Shown here piece after piece: positions 26,933 through 35,344 of a stretch of DNA of 64,000 bases. Every line of letters begins with the position of its first letter. Position 1 is the stretch's first letter. The notes under the pieces were generated by a model. That model was given only the letters and a program-made list of their open reading frames with translations, searched no databases and had not been told where the DNA came from. The position numbers and the translations under genes are program-made. The stretch lies in the NCBI RefSeq assembly GCF_001614315.2, contig NZ_LVEG02000018.1, positions 1 to 64,000 of the forward strand, written 5' to 3'. Source of the stretch: Halofilum ochraceum (GTDB lineage: Bacteria > Pseudomonadota > Gammaproteobacteria > XJ16 > Halofilaceae).

Positions 26933-27657
26933 AGAGGTCCATTGCGAGGTGCGGCGGACCGAACACCAGTCCCCCCGAGCTCGGGCCACTGACTTCTCGG
27001 TGGCACGCACAAAAGAAACCCCACACGGGGAGCACCAGACACGGGTTATGGATATGAGGGCGCGTCAGTCAGTCGACGCAGCCGCAGTTGATACAGTTCT
27101 TCCGGGAGGCGGGCAGTGGCTAGCGCGTAGTTGGGCGTCCGCCCGCTCCTCAAACGTCAGCGTTAAGGACTCCCAAGACGTTGAGGAGCCTGCCATCTCA
27201 GTATGTGTAGTCCACAGGAGGTTCTGATCGTCTGCCCTGCGGCCGGGGCGTGCCCACCCTCCGTCGGCTCACCGTGGACCCTGTTGCGACTACGGCTGAG
27301 CTCTGTGGCGCGCACGGGCAGTGTATGCGGGCCAGGGCCGCCCTGGATTGAGCTAGCCAGGCAATAGCTATGCGCGGCGCACGACCGCCCCTTCCAGTCG
27401 AGACGGAAAGGGCGGCGAGCCGGTCAATCGCGACGATTAGGGGCGGCCCGTTGGGTTACGCGCTCTCTCGCCCAACCCCGCCCGGGCAACGGGTGGACGA
27501 CCGCACATCGCCAGGATAGCTGGTTGGTGAATTGCCTTCCCTGGCTCCTCGAAGTTCTTGATTTTCGAGCATGGATGGCGGAGGGGGCGGAATGGATGGC
27601 GGCCATCCCGGCGCGGCGCCTCCTTCCGGTCGGCGTCGCCGATCGGTCTTACCGGGT
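26933..27657. other. Gene-free stretch inside the islet
   Basis: About 725 bp with no credible gene. The open frames are short and lack a ribosome site. The one structure seen is a hairpin at 27385-27415 (ccgccccttcc / ggaaagggcgg, one mismatch, 9-nt loop). A ttgggttacgcg...cgcccaac inverted pair lies near 27450. It may be decayed remains of acquired DNA. Confidence 0.6.
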
Positions 27658-27740
27658 GGGTTCGTCCACGCACCCTGCACCGCATAAACAAAAAAGCCCC
27701 GCCGATGGCGGGGCTTTTTTGTTTATATGGCGGAGAGGGT
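27658..27740. repeat. Right direct repeat of the tRNA-Ser islet
   Basis: An 83-bp counterpart of 23968-24047 that joins the intact tRNA-Ser. It runs from gggttcgtccacgcaccctgc through the terminator hairpin into the tRNA acceptor end (ggcggagagggt). Differences are a 3-bp insertion plus several substitutions, so the duplication is not recent. Confidence 0.75.
27684..27726 (-). terminator. Terminator of tRNA-Ser(CGA)
   Basis: A perfect 20-bp inverted repeat with a 3-nt loop. The GC core is gccccgcc/ggcggggc, and flanking A6 and T6 runs make it work in both directions. It begins immediately after the tRNA CCA end on the minus strand. Confidence 0.93.
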
Positions 27741-27819
27741 GGGATTCGAACCCACGTGGGGCACAATGCCCCCAACCGATTTCGAGTCGGTGCCGTTATG
27801 ACCGCTTCGGTACCTCTCC
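27728..27819 (-). tRNA. tRNA-Ser (anticodon CGA)
   Basis: A 92-nt class II tRNA. GGAGAGG pairs with CCTCTCC in the acceptor stem, and the CCA end is encoded. The D-arm contains AAGCGGTCATAACGG. The anticodon stem ACCGA/TCGGT closes the loop CTCGAAA, giving anticodon CGA at 27782-27784 (reads UCG). A long variable arm (GGGGGCATTGTGCCCC) and the T-arm GTGGG-TTCGAAT-CCCAC complete it. Confidence 0.97.
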
Positions 27820-27937
27820 GTAACTCGTTGTAGTCCGTTTTCTCACTCCCACCGCCCGAGGGTGGGATTGCGCGGCCCATCCATGGGCCGCATCCTTCGG
27901 ACTCGCTTCGCTCGCGCCGGTTCGCTCCCGGCGAACC

Positions 27938-28012
27938 GGTCGAACCCACGTGGGGCACAATGCCCCAACCGATTTCGGGTCGGCGCCGTTATGACCGCTT
28001 CGGCATCTCGCC
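27938..28012 (-). pseudogene. Degenerate second copy of tRNA-Ser(CGA)
   Basis: It repeats the 5' three-quarters of the neighbouring tRNA-Ser, including D-arm, anticodon arm, variable arm and the first half of the T-arm. The anticodon loop reads CCCGAAA (conserved T33 lost), the 5' acceptor has changed to GGCGAGA, and the 3' T-stem and acceptor are replaced by unrelated sequence. It cannot fold as a normal tRNA. Confidence 0.85.
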
Positions 28013-28185
28013 GGATTGTAAACGGCCCATCAGGGCCGTGAGGCGGATTGTAACGGATCAGGGGCCGGTTGAGCACTACCCCGTGGGGTTCTCTGCGCGG
28101 CCGTCACAGGCAGGGCCGGCGTGGCTTCCGGGTGGGTCCAGGGATTACAATCGCCGGCTTTCCCCGGGCCGGCGCCGCTGCTTCG

Positions 28186-29367
28186 ATGAATCCCGATCTC
28201 GATCGTCTTCAGCCTTATCCGTTCGAGCGTCTCGCGGCGCTCAATGCGGACGTGGAACCGCCGGCGGATCGGCCGACGCTGGCCCTGTCGATCGGGGAGC
28301 CGCAGCACGCGCCGCCGGCGCTGGCGGCGGAGGCCCTGACGGGCGCGCTGGACGGGCTGGCGCGGTACCCGGCCTCGCGCGGATCGGCGGCGCTCCGCCT
28401 GGCGATCGCCGGCTGGCTGGCGCGGCGTTACCCCGGGGCATCGGTCGACCCGAACCATCAGGTTCTCCCGGTCAACGGCACGCGTGAAGCGCTGTTCGCC
28501 ATTGCCCAGGTCGTGGTCGATCGCAGCGCACCCGAGCCGACCGTGGTGCTGCCGAATCCCTTTTATCAGATCTACGAGGGCGCGGCGCTGCTCGCCGGGG
28601 CGACACCGTGGTATTACCCGTCCGGGCGCGCCCCGGAATTCGATGCGATCCCGGACGCGGTCTGGGATCGCTGCCAGTTGCTGTACATCTGCAGTCCGGG
28701 CAATCCGACCGGTACCGTGCTTGATCACGAGACGCTGGCAGCGTTGATCGAGCGCGCGCGACGGCACGATTTCGTGATCGCCGCCGACGAGTGTTATGCG
28801 GAGATCTACCCGGATGAGGCGCGGCCGCCGACCGGGCTGCTGGAGGCCGCCGCCACGGCGGGCTATCCGGCCTTCGACCGCTGCCTGGCTTTCCACAGCC
28901 TGTCGAAACGCTCAAACCTGCCGGGCCTGCGTTCGGGCTTCGTCGCCGGGGACGCGGACGTGATCGCGGCGTTCGCCCGCTACCGGACCTATCATGGCTG
29001 CGCCATGGCCCCGCCGACCCAGGCCGCCAGCATCGCCGCCTGGGGCGATGAGGCGCACGTGGAGACCAACCGCGCCGCCTACCGCGAGAAATTCGATGCG
29101 GTGCTCGCGATCCTCGACGGCGTCCTGGAGGTCGAGCGCCCGGACGCGGGTTTCTATCTCTGGCCGCGCACGCCGACCGACGACGAGACCTTCGCGCGCG
29201 ACCTGCTGACCGCGGAAGGCGTGCGGGTACTGCCCGGGCGCTATCTCGGGCGCGATACGGAACACGGCAATCCGGGTCGAGATCATGTCCGCATGGCGCT
29301 CGTCCCGGAACTGGCCGACTGCATCGAGGCCGCGCGGCGGATTCGCCGATTCGTGAGCGGCGACTGA
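28186..29367 (+). CDS. dapC: Succinyldiaminopimelate transaminase
   Basis: A 393-residue class I PLP aminotransferase. The N-terminus MNPDLDRLQPYPFERLAAL and the region LSIGEPQHAPP are typical of proteobacterial DapC. The PLP lysine is in FHSLSKRSNLPGLRSGFV. It converts N-succinyl-2-amino-6-oxopimelate plus glutamate to N-succinyl-LL-diaminopimelate on the way to lysine and peptidoglycan. The ATG has little ribosome-site sequence, but upstream in-frame extension has no family support. dapD follows on the same strand beyond a repeat. Confidence 0.93.
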   Translation: MNPDLDRLQPYPFERLAALNADVEPPADRPTLALSIGEPQHAPPALAAEALTGALDGLARYPASRGSAALRLAIAGWLARRYPGASVDPNHQVLPVNGTREALFAIAQVVVDRSAPEPTVVLPNPFYQIYEGAALLAGATPWYYPSGRAPEFDAIPDAVWDRCQLLYICSPGNPTGTVLDHETLAALIERARRHDFVIAADECYAEIYPDEARPPTGLLEAAATAGYPAFDRCLAFHSLSKRSNLPGLRSGFVAGDADVIAAFARYRTYHGCAMAPPTQAASIAAWGDEAHVETNRAAYREKFDAVLAILDGVLEVERPDAGFYLWPRTPTDDETFARDLLTAEGVRVLPGRYLGRDTEHGNPGRDHVRMALVPELADCIEAARRIRRFVSGD

Positions 29368-29432
29368 CCACGGGCCCGAAGGCGACGCCACCGGCCAGCA
29401 GGCTCCGGGTTTCCGGGACCGCCTCCCGGGTC

Positions 29433-29532
29433 CGTAGGCCGGCTTGCGACCGAAGGGAGCCAGCCGGCGGACGAGGTGTCGGCACTGTACAAAAGGCGCC
29501 GGCTGTTGCCTCACGGCAAAAGCCGGCCTACG
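29433..29532. repeat. 100-bp self-complementary repeat, copy 2
   Basis: Same length as the element at 16121-16220, with near-identical ends (cgtaggccggcttgcgacc / gcaaaagccggcctacg) and a different centre. It lies between dapC and dapD, so it would be transcribed into the dapCD mRNA if they share a promoter. Confidence 0.88.
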
Positions 29533-29602
29533 GCCTCGCCGACGTTACCGGCGTGGTGCTGATGAACGCCATGCAACATTGAAAACCGATACGGAGACAC
29601 TT

Positions 29603-30430
29603 ATGAGCGACATCCAGACCGTGATCGAAGAGGCCTTCGAGCGCCGCGCCGATTTTACCCCGCACACGATGCCCGATGAGGTACGCGACGCCGTGAAAGC
29701 GGCACTCGCCCGGATCGACAGCGGCGAGGACCGCGTCGCCGAACCGCGCGGCACCGGCGACTGGCACGTCAATGAGTGGCTCAAAAAGGCCGTGCTGCTG
29801 TCGTTCCGGATGCAGCCCAACCAGCCGATCGATGGCGGTTATACCCAGTATTACGACAAGGTCGGTCTCAAGTTCGGCGACTGGGCCGAGGAGGACTTCC
29901 AGGAGGCCGGCATGCGGGTCGTACCGCCGGCGGTGGTCCGCCACGGCAGTTACATCGCGTCGAACGTCGTCCTGATGCCTTCGTACGTGAACATCGGCGC
30001 CTACGTGAGCGAGGGCACGATGGTGGATACCTGGGCCACGGTCGGTTCCTGCGCGCAGATCGGCCGCAATGTCCACCTGTCCGGCGGTGTCGGCATCGGC
30101 GGCGTGCTGGAACCGCTGCAGGCGAACCCGACCATCATCGAGGACAACTGCTTCATCGGCGCCCGTTCGGAGATCGTCGAGGGCGTGATCGTCGAGGAAG
30201 GCGCGGTCATCTCCATGGGCGTCTACATCGGCCAGAGCACCCGCATCTACGATCGCGAGAACGATCAGGTGCTGCGCGGCCGGGTCCCGGCCGGCGCCGT
30301 GGTCGTCCCCGGCACGCTGCCCTCCAGCGATGGCAAGTGCTCGCTCTATGCCGCGATCATCGTCAAGTACGCCGACGAGAAAACACGCGCGAAGGTCGGC
30401 ATCAACGAACTGCTGCGCAACGCGGAGTAA
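29603..30430 (+). CDS. dapD: 2,3,4,5-tetrahydropyridine-2,6-dicarboxylate N-succinyltransferase
   Basis: A 275-residue succinyl-CoA-dependent enzyme acting one step before DapC. The left-handed beta-helix is seen as hexapeptide repeats from about residue 105 ([50 protein letters not shown]). The substrate-binding [20 protein letters not shown] is present near the C-terminus. ATG 29603 begins [13 protein letters not shown], the usual start. The ArsC-like gene begins 3 bp after its stop. Confidence 0.96.
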   Translation: MSDIQTVIEEAFERRADFTPHTMPDEVRDAVKAALARIDSGEDRVAEPRGTGDWHVNEWLKKAVLLSFRMQPNQPIDGGYTQYYDKVGLKFGDWAEEDFQEAGMRVVPPAVVRHGSYIASNVVLMPSYVNIGAYVSEGTMVDTWATVGSCAQIGRNVHLSGGVGIGGVLEPLQANPTIIEDNCFIGARSEIVEGVIVEEGAVISMGVYIGQSTRIYDRENDQVLRGRVPAGAVVVPGTLPSSDGKCSLYAAIIVKYADEKTRAKVGINELLRNAE

Positions 30431-30433
30431 GCC

Positions 30434-30805
30434 GTGACCGATTCACCCGACACCGTGACGCTCTACGGCATCCGCAACTGCGATACCTGCCGGCGTGCCT
30501 GGAAATGGATCGAGGAACAGGGCATTGATTACCGCTTCCACGATCTGCGTCGTGACGGCATCGATGCCGAGCGCATCGACGCGTGGTGCGACCATCTGGA
30601 CACCGACACGCTCATCAACCGCCGCGGCCAGACATGGCGGCGGTTGTCGTCGGAAGACCGCGAACGCGACGAAGCCGGCCTGCGAGCCCTGCTTGCCGAG
30701 GAACCGACGCTGATCAAACGCCCGGTGATCGAGACGCCGGATGGCGGGGTCTACGTGGGCTGGAACGAGACCGTGCAGAAGGTTTTGTCGCAATGGTACG
30801 GGTGA
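30434..30805 (+). CDS. ArsC/Spx-family reductase (YffB-like)
   Basis: A 123-residue thioredoxin-fold protein. It begins TLYGIRNCDTCRRAWKWIEE with the CxxC pair, followed by YRFHDLRRDGI and the conserved Arg in LIKRPVIE. The YffB subgroup is commonly encoded near dapC-dapD/dapE and is thought to act as a glutathione-dependent thiol reductase rather than an arsenate reductase. The GTG start lies 3 bp after dapD, so it is co-transcribed. Confidence 0.9.
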   Translation: MTDSPDTVTLYGIRNCDTCRRAWKWIEEQGIDYRFHDLRRDGIDAERIDAWCDHLDTDTLINRRGQTWRRLSSEDRERDEAGLRALLAEEPTLIKRPVIETPDGGVYVGWNETVQKVLSQWYG

Positions 30806-30888
30806 GTTTTATCCGGGGATGATTTGATTATCCCGCGTTGATCCGTTGTCGGCTGGATTCGCTATTCGGGGCTTTCGGGACGTTGTGT

Positions 30889-31192
30889 TTTTCTCTCGCA
30901 GAGTCGCGGAGGGCGCAAAGGTCGCAGAGAAAAGGCGATCGATAACAGTCGCACACGCAGGTGTAGATTAACTGTAGGAGCGAGCTTGCTCGCGATTGTG
31001 CCCGCATTGCGGGTCCGTGTTCATACGGTCCGGGGAAACCCGTTGGGCCACGCCTGCGATCGGCATGGCTCCTGGTCCTGATTGACCGCAATCGCGAGCA
31101 AGCTCGCTCCTACAGGGCGGTATCCAGCGTGCCGCAATTATTTGTCGCCTTTCTCCGCGCTCCCTGCGTGCTCTGCCCCTCTGCGTGAAAAA
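30889..31192. repeat. Nested inverted repeats: 'cgcagag' block outside, REP pair inside
   Basis: The outer arms 30889-30938 and 31145-31192 belong to the 'cgcagag..gcggagaaa' family and are imperfect inverses. The inner arms 30973-30996 and 31090-31114 are REPs (tgtaggagcgagcttgctcg and its inverse) facing opposite to the 76-bp REPINs. The gap separates convergent genes (ArsC-like and fadD) and holds no gene. Confidence 0.85.
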
Positions 31193-31212
31193 CGGACAAC
31201 GCCGAACAAACC

Positions 31213-32892
31213 TCAGGACTCCGCCGTTTCCTTATTGCGATCACGGAGCTCGCGGCGCAGGATCTTGCCGACGTTGCTCTTCGGCAGTTCGTCGATGATC
31301 TCGATTTCCTTCGGCACTTTGTAGCCCGTGAGGTTGTCGCGGCAATGTTTGCGCAGCCCCTCGATATCGACCGTGGCGTTCTCTTCGGCCACGACATACA
31401 GCTTCACGACCTCCCCGGATTCGTCATCCTCGATACCGACACAACCGGCCTCGAGCACGCCCTCGAATTCCGCGGCGACGGCCTCGACCTCGTTCGGGAA
31501 CACCTTGAAGCCCGAGACGTTGATCATGTCCTTCATGCGGTCGACGATCTTGACCCACCCCTTCGGATTCATACTGGCGACATCGCCGGTTCGGAACCAG
31601 CCACCCTCGTAGAAAGCGTTCTCCGTTTCCTCGGGCTTGTTCCAATACCCTGCCATCACCTGGGGGCCGCGCGCGCAGAGTTCACCCGGTTCATCAAAAT
31701 CGACCGGCTCTCCATCGTCGTTGCGGATGCTGATCTCGGTCGAGGGCACCGGCAGACCGATCGTGCCCGAGAACTCGCTGATGTGAATCGGGTTCGCGCA
31801 CAGCACCGGCGAGGTCTCGGTCAGGCCGTAGCCCTCCACCACCACGGTACCGGTCACCTCCTGCCAGCGCTCGGCCACGGGGCGCTGAACGGCCATGCCG
31901 CCACCGACGGTCAGGCGGAAGTGACTGAAATCGAGCTGACGGAAATCCTCGTTGTGCACGAGCGCGTTGAACAGCGTGTTCACCCCGGTCATCGCGGTGA
32001 ACGAGGTGTTCTTCAGTGTCTTGACGAACGTCGGTATGTCGCGCGGATTGGTGATCAGCACATTGGTGCCGCCGTGCTTGACGAAGTTCAGCAGGTTCGC
32101 CGTCAGACTGAAGATATGATAGAGCGGCAGCGGCGTGACGATGACCTCGGTCCCTTCGTCGCACTGCAGCCACGCGGAGATCTGCTCCAGATTCGCGACC
32201 ATATTGCGGTGCGTGAGCATCGCCCCTTTGGCGACGCCGGTGGTACCACCCGTGTACTGCAGAAACGCGTTATCGTCGCCGCCGATTTCCGTGGGCTGCA
32301 GCACCTGTTCCGCGCCCGTGGATAGCGCGGTCCCCCAGCGCACCGACCAGGGGATCGACCACGGCTTCACCATGCGCTTGATGTGGCGGACGGCGAAATT
32401 GATGAACGTGCCGCGCAGGGTCCCGAGCATGTCACCGAGCCCGGTCACGATCACGTGGTCGACCGGATACTTCTTCTGGGCTTCCTGCAGCGTATGGCAG
32501 AAGTTCTCGACCAGCACGATCGCCCGCGGCTCGGCATCCATCAACTGGTGTTCCAGCTCCCGGGCGGTGTAGAGCGGATTGACGTTCACGACCACCAGGC
32601 CCGCCCGCAAGGCACCGAACAACGCGATCGGGTACTGCATGACGTTCGGCATCATCAGGGCGATTCGATCGCCTTTCTCGAGACCGAGCCCCTGTTGCAG
32701 GTAGGCGGCGAAGTCGCGCGCCAGCCGGTCGAATTCGGCGAACGTGATCGCACCGCCCATATTGCGGAATGCCTCGCGGGCGGCGAAGCGGCTGCAGCTC
32801 TGCTCGAACACCGCGGCCACGGAGGCATAGGCCTCCGGATTGATATCCGCGGGCACGCCTTCCTCGTATTCGCTGAGCCAGACTCGTTCCAT
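31213..32892 (-). CDS. fadD: Long-chain fatty acid-CoA ligase
   Basis: A 559-residue adenylate-forming enzyme activating fatty acids to acyl-CoA at the inner membrane. It has the ATP-binding motif YTGGTTGVAKGAMLTHRN, VEGYGLTETSPV, GELCARGPQVMAGYWN, the FACS-type GWFRTGDVASMNPKGWV and the catalytic Lys in SNVGKILRRELR. ATG 32892 has GGAGG upstream and gives near E. coli FadD length. It is last in a leftward operon after fadE and the bifunctional hydratase/dehydrogenase. Confidence 0.95.
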   Translation of the reverse strand: MERVWLSEYEEGVPADINPEAYASVAAVFEQSCSRFAAREAFRNMGGAITFAEFDRLARDFAAYLQQGLGLEKGDRIALMMPNVMQYPIALFGALRAGLVVVNVNPLYTARELEHQLMDAEPRAIVLVENFCHTLQEAQKKYPVDHVIVTGLGDMLGTLRGTFINFAVRHIKRMVKPWSIPWSVRWGTALSTGAEQVLQPTEIGGDDNAFLQYTGGTTGVAKGAMLTHRNMVANLEQISAWLQCDEGTEVIVTPLPLYHIFSLTANLLNFVKHGGTNVLITNPRDIPTFVKTLKNTSFTAMTGVNTLFNALVHNEDFRQLDFSHFRLTVGGGMAVQRPVAERWQEVTGTVVVEGYGLTETSPVLCANPIHISEFSGTIGLPVPSTEISIRNDDGEPVDFDEPGELCARGPQVMAGYWNKPEETENAFYEGGWFRTGDVASMNPKGWVKIVDRMKDMINVSGFKVFPNEVEAVAAEFEGVLEAGCVGIEDDESGEVVKLYVVAEENATVDIEGLRKHCRDNLTGYKVPKEIEIIDELPKSNVGKILRRELRDRNKETAES

Positions 32893-32974
32893 GGGCCATC
32901 GCCTCCGCCCGTTCGGATTTTTCAGGTGCCGCTGCGCATCCGCACGCAACGACGCTTATCGACTCGATCGGCCC

Positions 32975-35344
32975 TCAGTTGCGCAGCCGCCGCCCGGTTT
33001 CCAGCATGTGCTCGATCCGTTCGGCGGTCGCATCCGTATGCGCCAGTTCCATAAAGCCCTTTCGCTCAAGCCGCAGGATCTCGGCGGGATCGATCTCCGA
33101 ACCCGCCGGCACCTCACCGCCGCAGAGCGCGGTCGCGATCTTCTCGCCGATCAGGCGATCGTGGGCCGACAATGGCGCCTCTTCCGACAGGCGATCAAGC
33201 CGTTCGAACAGCGCCGCCATACCGTTCTCACCGGCCACCGTGACCGGCGCATCGAGCCAGGGACTGCGATAGCCGGCGTCCGCCAGAGCCTCTGCCGCGG
33301 ATTTCGCCGCGAACAGGAGTTCCGCGGGGTGCATGACGACCCGATCTCCGGGCTGCCACCAGATCGACTCGATGCCGCTGCCGGTCACCCGGGCGAACAG
33401 CATTTCATCGAACCAGCGCCGGACCCAGGGCAACGGATCACCTCGGGGGGACAGTTCGACGGCGCGCCGGGCCATCGCGCAGCAGCCACCCCCCGCCGGC
33501 ATCAGGCCGACGCCGGATTCGACCAGCCCCGCATACGTCTCGAAGGCGACGACCCGCTGATCGCAATGCAGCAGGAATTCCAGCCCGCCGCCGAGCGCCA
33601 TACCCTCCGCGGCCCCGACGATGGGGAGCGGTGCCTCGCGGATCAGCTGCGTGACCTGCTGGAAGCGTTCGACCAGCGACTCGATCGCCGCGAAATCGCC
33701 GGCCTCAAGGGCCGCGTGCACCATCCCCAGATCGGCCCCGAGACAGAACGGCGGGGCCTCCTGCCACAGGACCAGCGCGCGGACTTCGCGCTCGGCCCGG
33801 TCGATGGCCTCCAGCATACCGTCGAGCAGTGGGCCGTCCACGGTGTGCCGTGCGCGACGGAACGAGAGCACGGCGATGTCGTCGCCGTTGTCCCAGAGGC
33901 GAACCGCCTCGTTCTGCCAGAGCGTCGGCGTCGTCGGCCGCGGTTCGCCGACGAGCCCACCGGGAAAGAGTTGTCGGCGGTAGACGGGGTGATTCGAGCG
34001 CGGCAACGGCGTGCCGAGTTCGGCCGACCAGGAGCCGCGCGCCCCATGCACCCCGCTCCGGCGCGATTCCCGCGCCCACGCCGGCAGCGGCGTATCCGCC
34101 AGCGCCTCGCCGGCATCCACGGCCGACTGGATGGTCGCGGCCACCCGCTGCCAGCCGAGCATCTGCCAGAACTCGAACGGCCCGTGACTCCAGCCGTACC
34201 CCCAGCGCAGCGCGAGATCGACCTCGCGCGCGCTGGGTGCCAGCGTCGCCAGGTGCACCGCGCAGTAGTGAAACAGATCGCGGTAACTCGCCCGTATGAG
34301 TTCCGCCTGCGGGTGGTCGATATCGGCCAGCAGCCGTTCCTTGCGGACCGGATCCGCCTCGATCAGCGCTTCGCGTACATCCGGATGCAGCTGCCGGGCC
34401 ACCGGGCGGTAGTCGCCCTGGCCGGGCTCGAACACCTCGATTCCGCCCGCGCCCTTGCGGTAACAACCGGCGCCGGTTTTCTGTCCGCACGCCCCCGCCG
34501 CGACCCGCTCCCGGAGCCAGTCGGGCGCACGGAACACCTCGCGCCACGGATCGTCCTCGAGGGTCTCGTAGAGATGATCGAGGATGTGCGCGAACGTATC
34601 GAGACCCACCACGTCGAGCGTGCGGAAAGTGGCCGATTTCTGCCGTCCAACGCCGACCCCGGTCAGGCGATCCACGAGATCGAACGGCAATCCGAGCCGC
34701 TCGGCGTGATGCATGACCGTGGCGAGCGCGAACACGCCGACCCGATTGCCGATGAAACCGGGCGTATCGCGGGCGAAGAGCACGCCCTTGCCGAGCCCCG
34801 TCGTCAGGAAGCCCTCGAGGCGATGGAGCACCGAGGCATCGGTGCCCGGATGCGCGACCAGCTCCACCAGATGCATGTAGCGCGGCGGATTGAAGAAATG
34901 CACGCCGCAGAAGCGGGCCCGAAGCCCCTGTGGCAATCCCCGCGCCAGCACGGAGATCGGCAGTCCGGAAGTACTGCTGGCCAGGATCGCGTGCGAGCCG
35001 ATCGCGGGCGCCGCGCGTTCGAACACGGCCTTTTTGACGTCCAGCCGTTCGGTCACCGCCTCGATGACGACATCGCAGGCACCGAGCCGGTCGAGATCCA
35101 GTTCCCAGGCGGCCGGCTCGATCACGCGGATGGTATCGCCGGCCGCGAGCGGGGAAGGATGCAGGCGCTTCAGGCCATCGATCGCCGCCCGCGCCCCGGC
35201 CCGCGGATCGTCCGCCCCTTCCGGGGTGAGCTCGAACAACAGCACCGGGATGCCCGCATTCGCGAACTGGGCCGCGATCTGCGACCCGATGACGCCGGCA
35301 CCGAGAACGGCGGCGCGGCGGATTCTGCGGCCGGACTCGATCAC
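32975..35344 (-). CDS. Bifunctional 3-hydroxyacyl-CoA dehydrogenase / enoyl-CoA hydratase (FadN-type order)
   Basis: A 789-residue enzyme with domain order opposite to FadB/FadJ. The N-terminal NAD domain (VLGAGVIGSQIAAQFANAG) and hydroxyacyl-CoA dehydrogenase come first, with catalytic His in GVHFFNPPRYMHLVE. The C-terminal crotonase domain (from about 480) has EGMALGGGLEFLLHCD and the catalytic Glu in LVESGVGLMPAGGG. This is the layout of Bacillus FadN and similar proteobacterial proteins. It performs hydration and oxidation steps of beta-oxidation. The GTG start overlaps the fadE stop by 4 bp. No thiolase is adjacent. Confidence 0.92.
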   Translation of the reverse strand: MIESGRRIRRAAVLGAGVIGSQIAAQFANAGIPVLLFELTPEGADDPRAGARAAIDGLKRLHPSPLAAGDTIRVIEPAAWELDLDRLGACDVVIEAVTERLDVKKAVFERAAPAIGSHAILASSTSGLPISVLARGLPQGLRARFCGVHFFNPPRYMHLVELVAHPGTDASVLHRLEGFLTTGLGKGVLFARDTPGFIGNRVGVFALATVMHHAERLGLPFDLVDRLTGVGVGRQKSATFRTLDVVGLDTFAHILDHLYETLEDDPWREVFRAPDWLRERVAAGACGQKTGAGCYRKGAGGIEVFEPGQGDYRPVARQLHPDVREALIEADPVRKERLLADIDHPQAELIRASYRDLFHYCAVHLATLAPSAREVDLALRWGYGWSHGPFEFWQMLGWQRVAATIQSAVDAGEALADTPLPAWARESRRSGVHGARGSWSAELGTPLPRSNHPVYRRQLFPGGLVGEPRPTTPTLWQNEAVRLWDNGDDIAVLSFRRARHTVDGPLLDGMLEAIDRAEREVRALVLWQEAPPFCLGADLGMVHAALEAGDFAAIESLVERFQQVTQLIREAPLPIVGAAEGMALGGGLEFLLHCDQRVVAFETYAGLVESGVGLMPAGGGCCAMARRAVELSPRGDPLPWVRRWFDEMLFARVTGSGIESIWWQPGDRVVMHPAELLFAAKSAAEALADAGYRSPWLDAPVTVAGENGMAALFERLDRLSEEAPLSAHDRLIGEKIATALCGGEVPAGSEIDPAEILRLERKGFMELAHTDATAERIEHMLETGRRLRN

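Noticed and set aside
24048-27727. Prophage, ICE or defence island
   Set aside because: No integrase, relaxase, phage structural or known defence gene is seen. The content is one lipoprotein gene plus transposon debris, so only a small islet can be claimed.
27437-28076. Overlapping small proteins around tRNA-Ser
   Set aside because: These frames read through the tRNA, its terminator and the pseudo-tRNA and are the usual spurious translations of tRNA loci.
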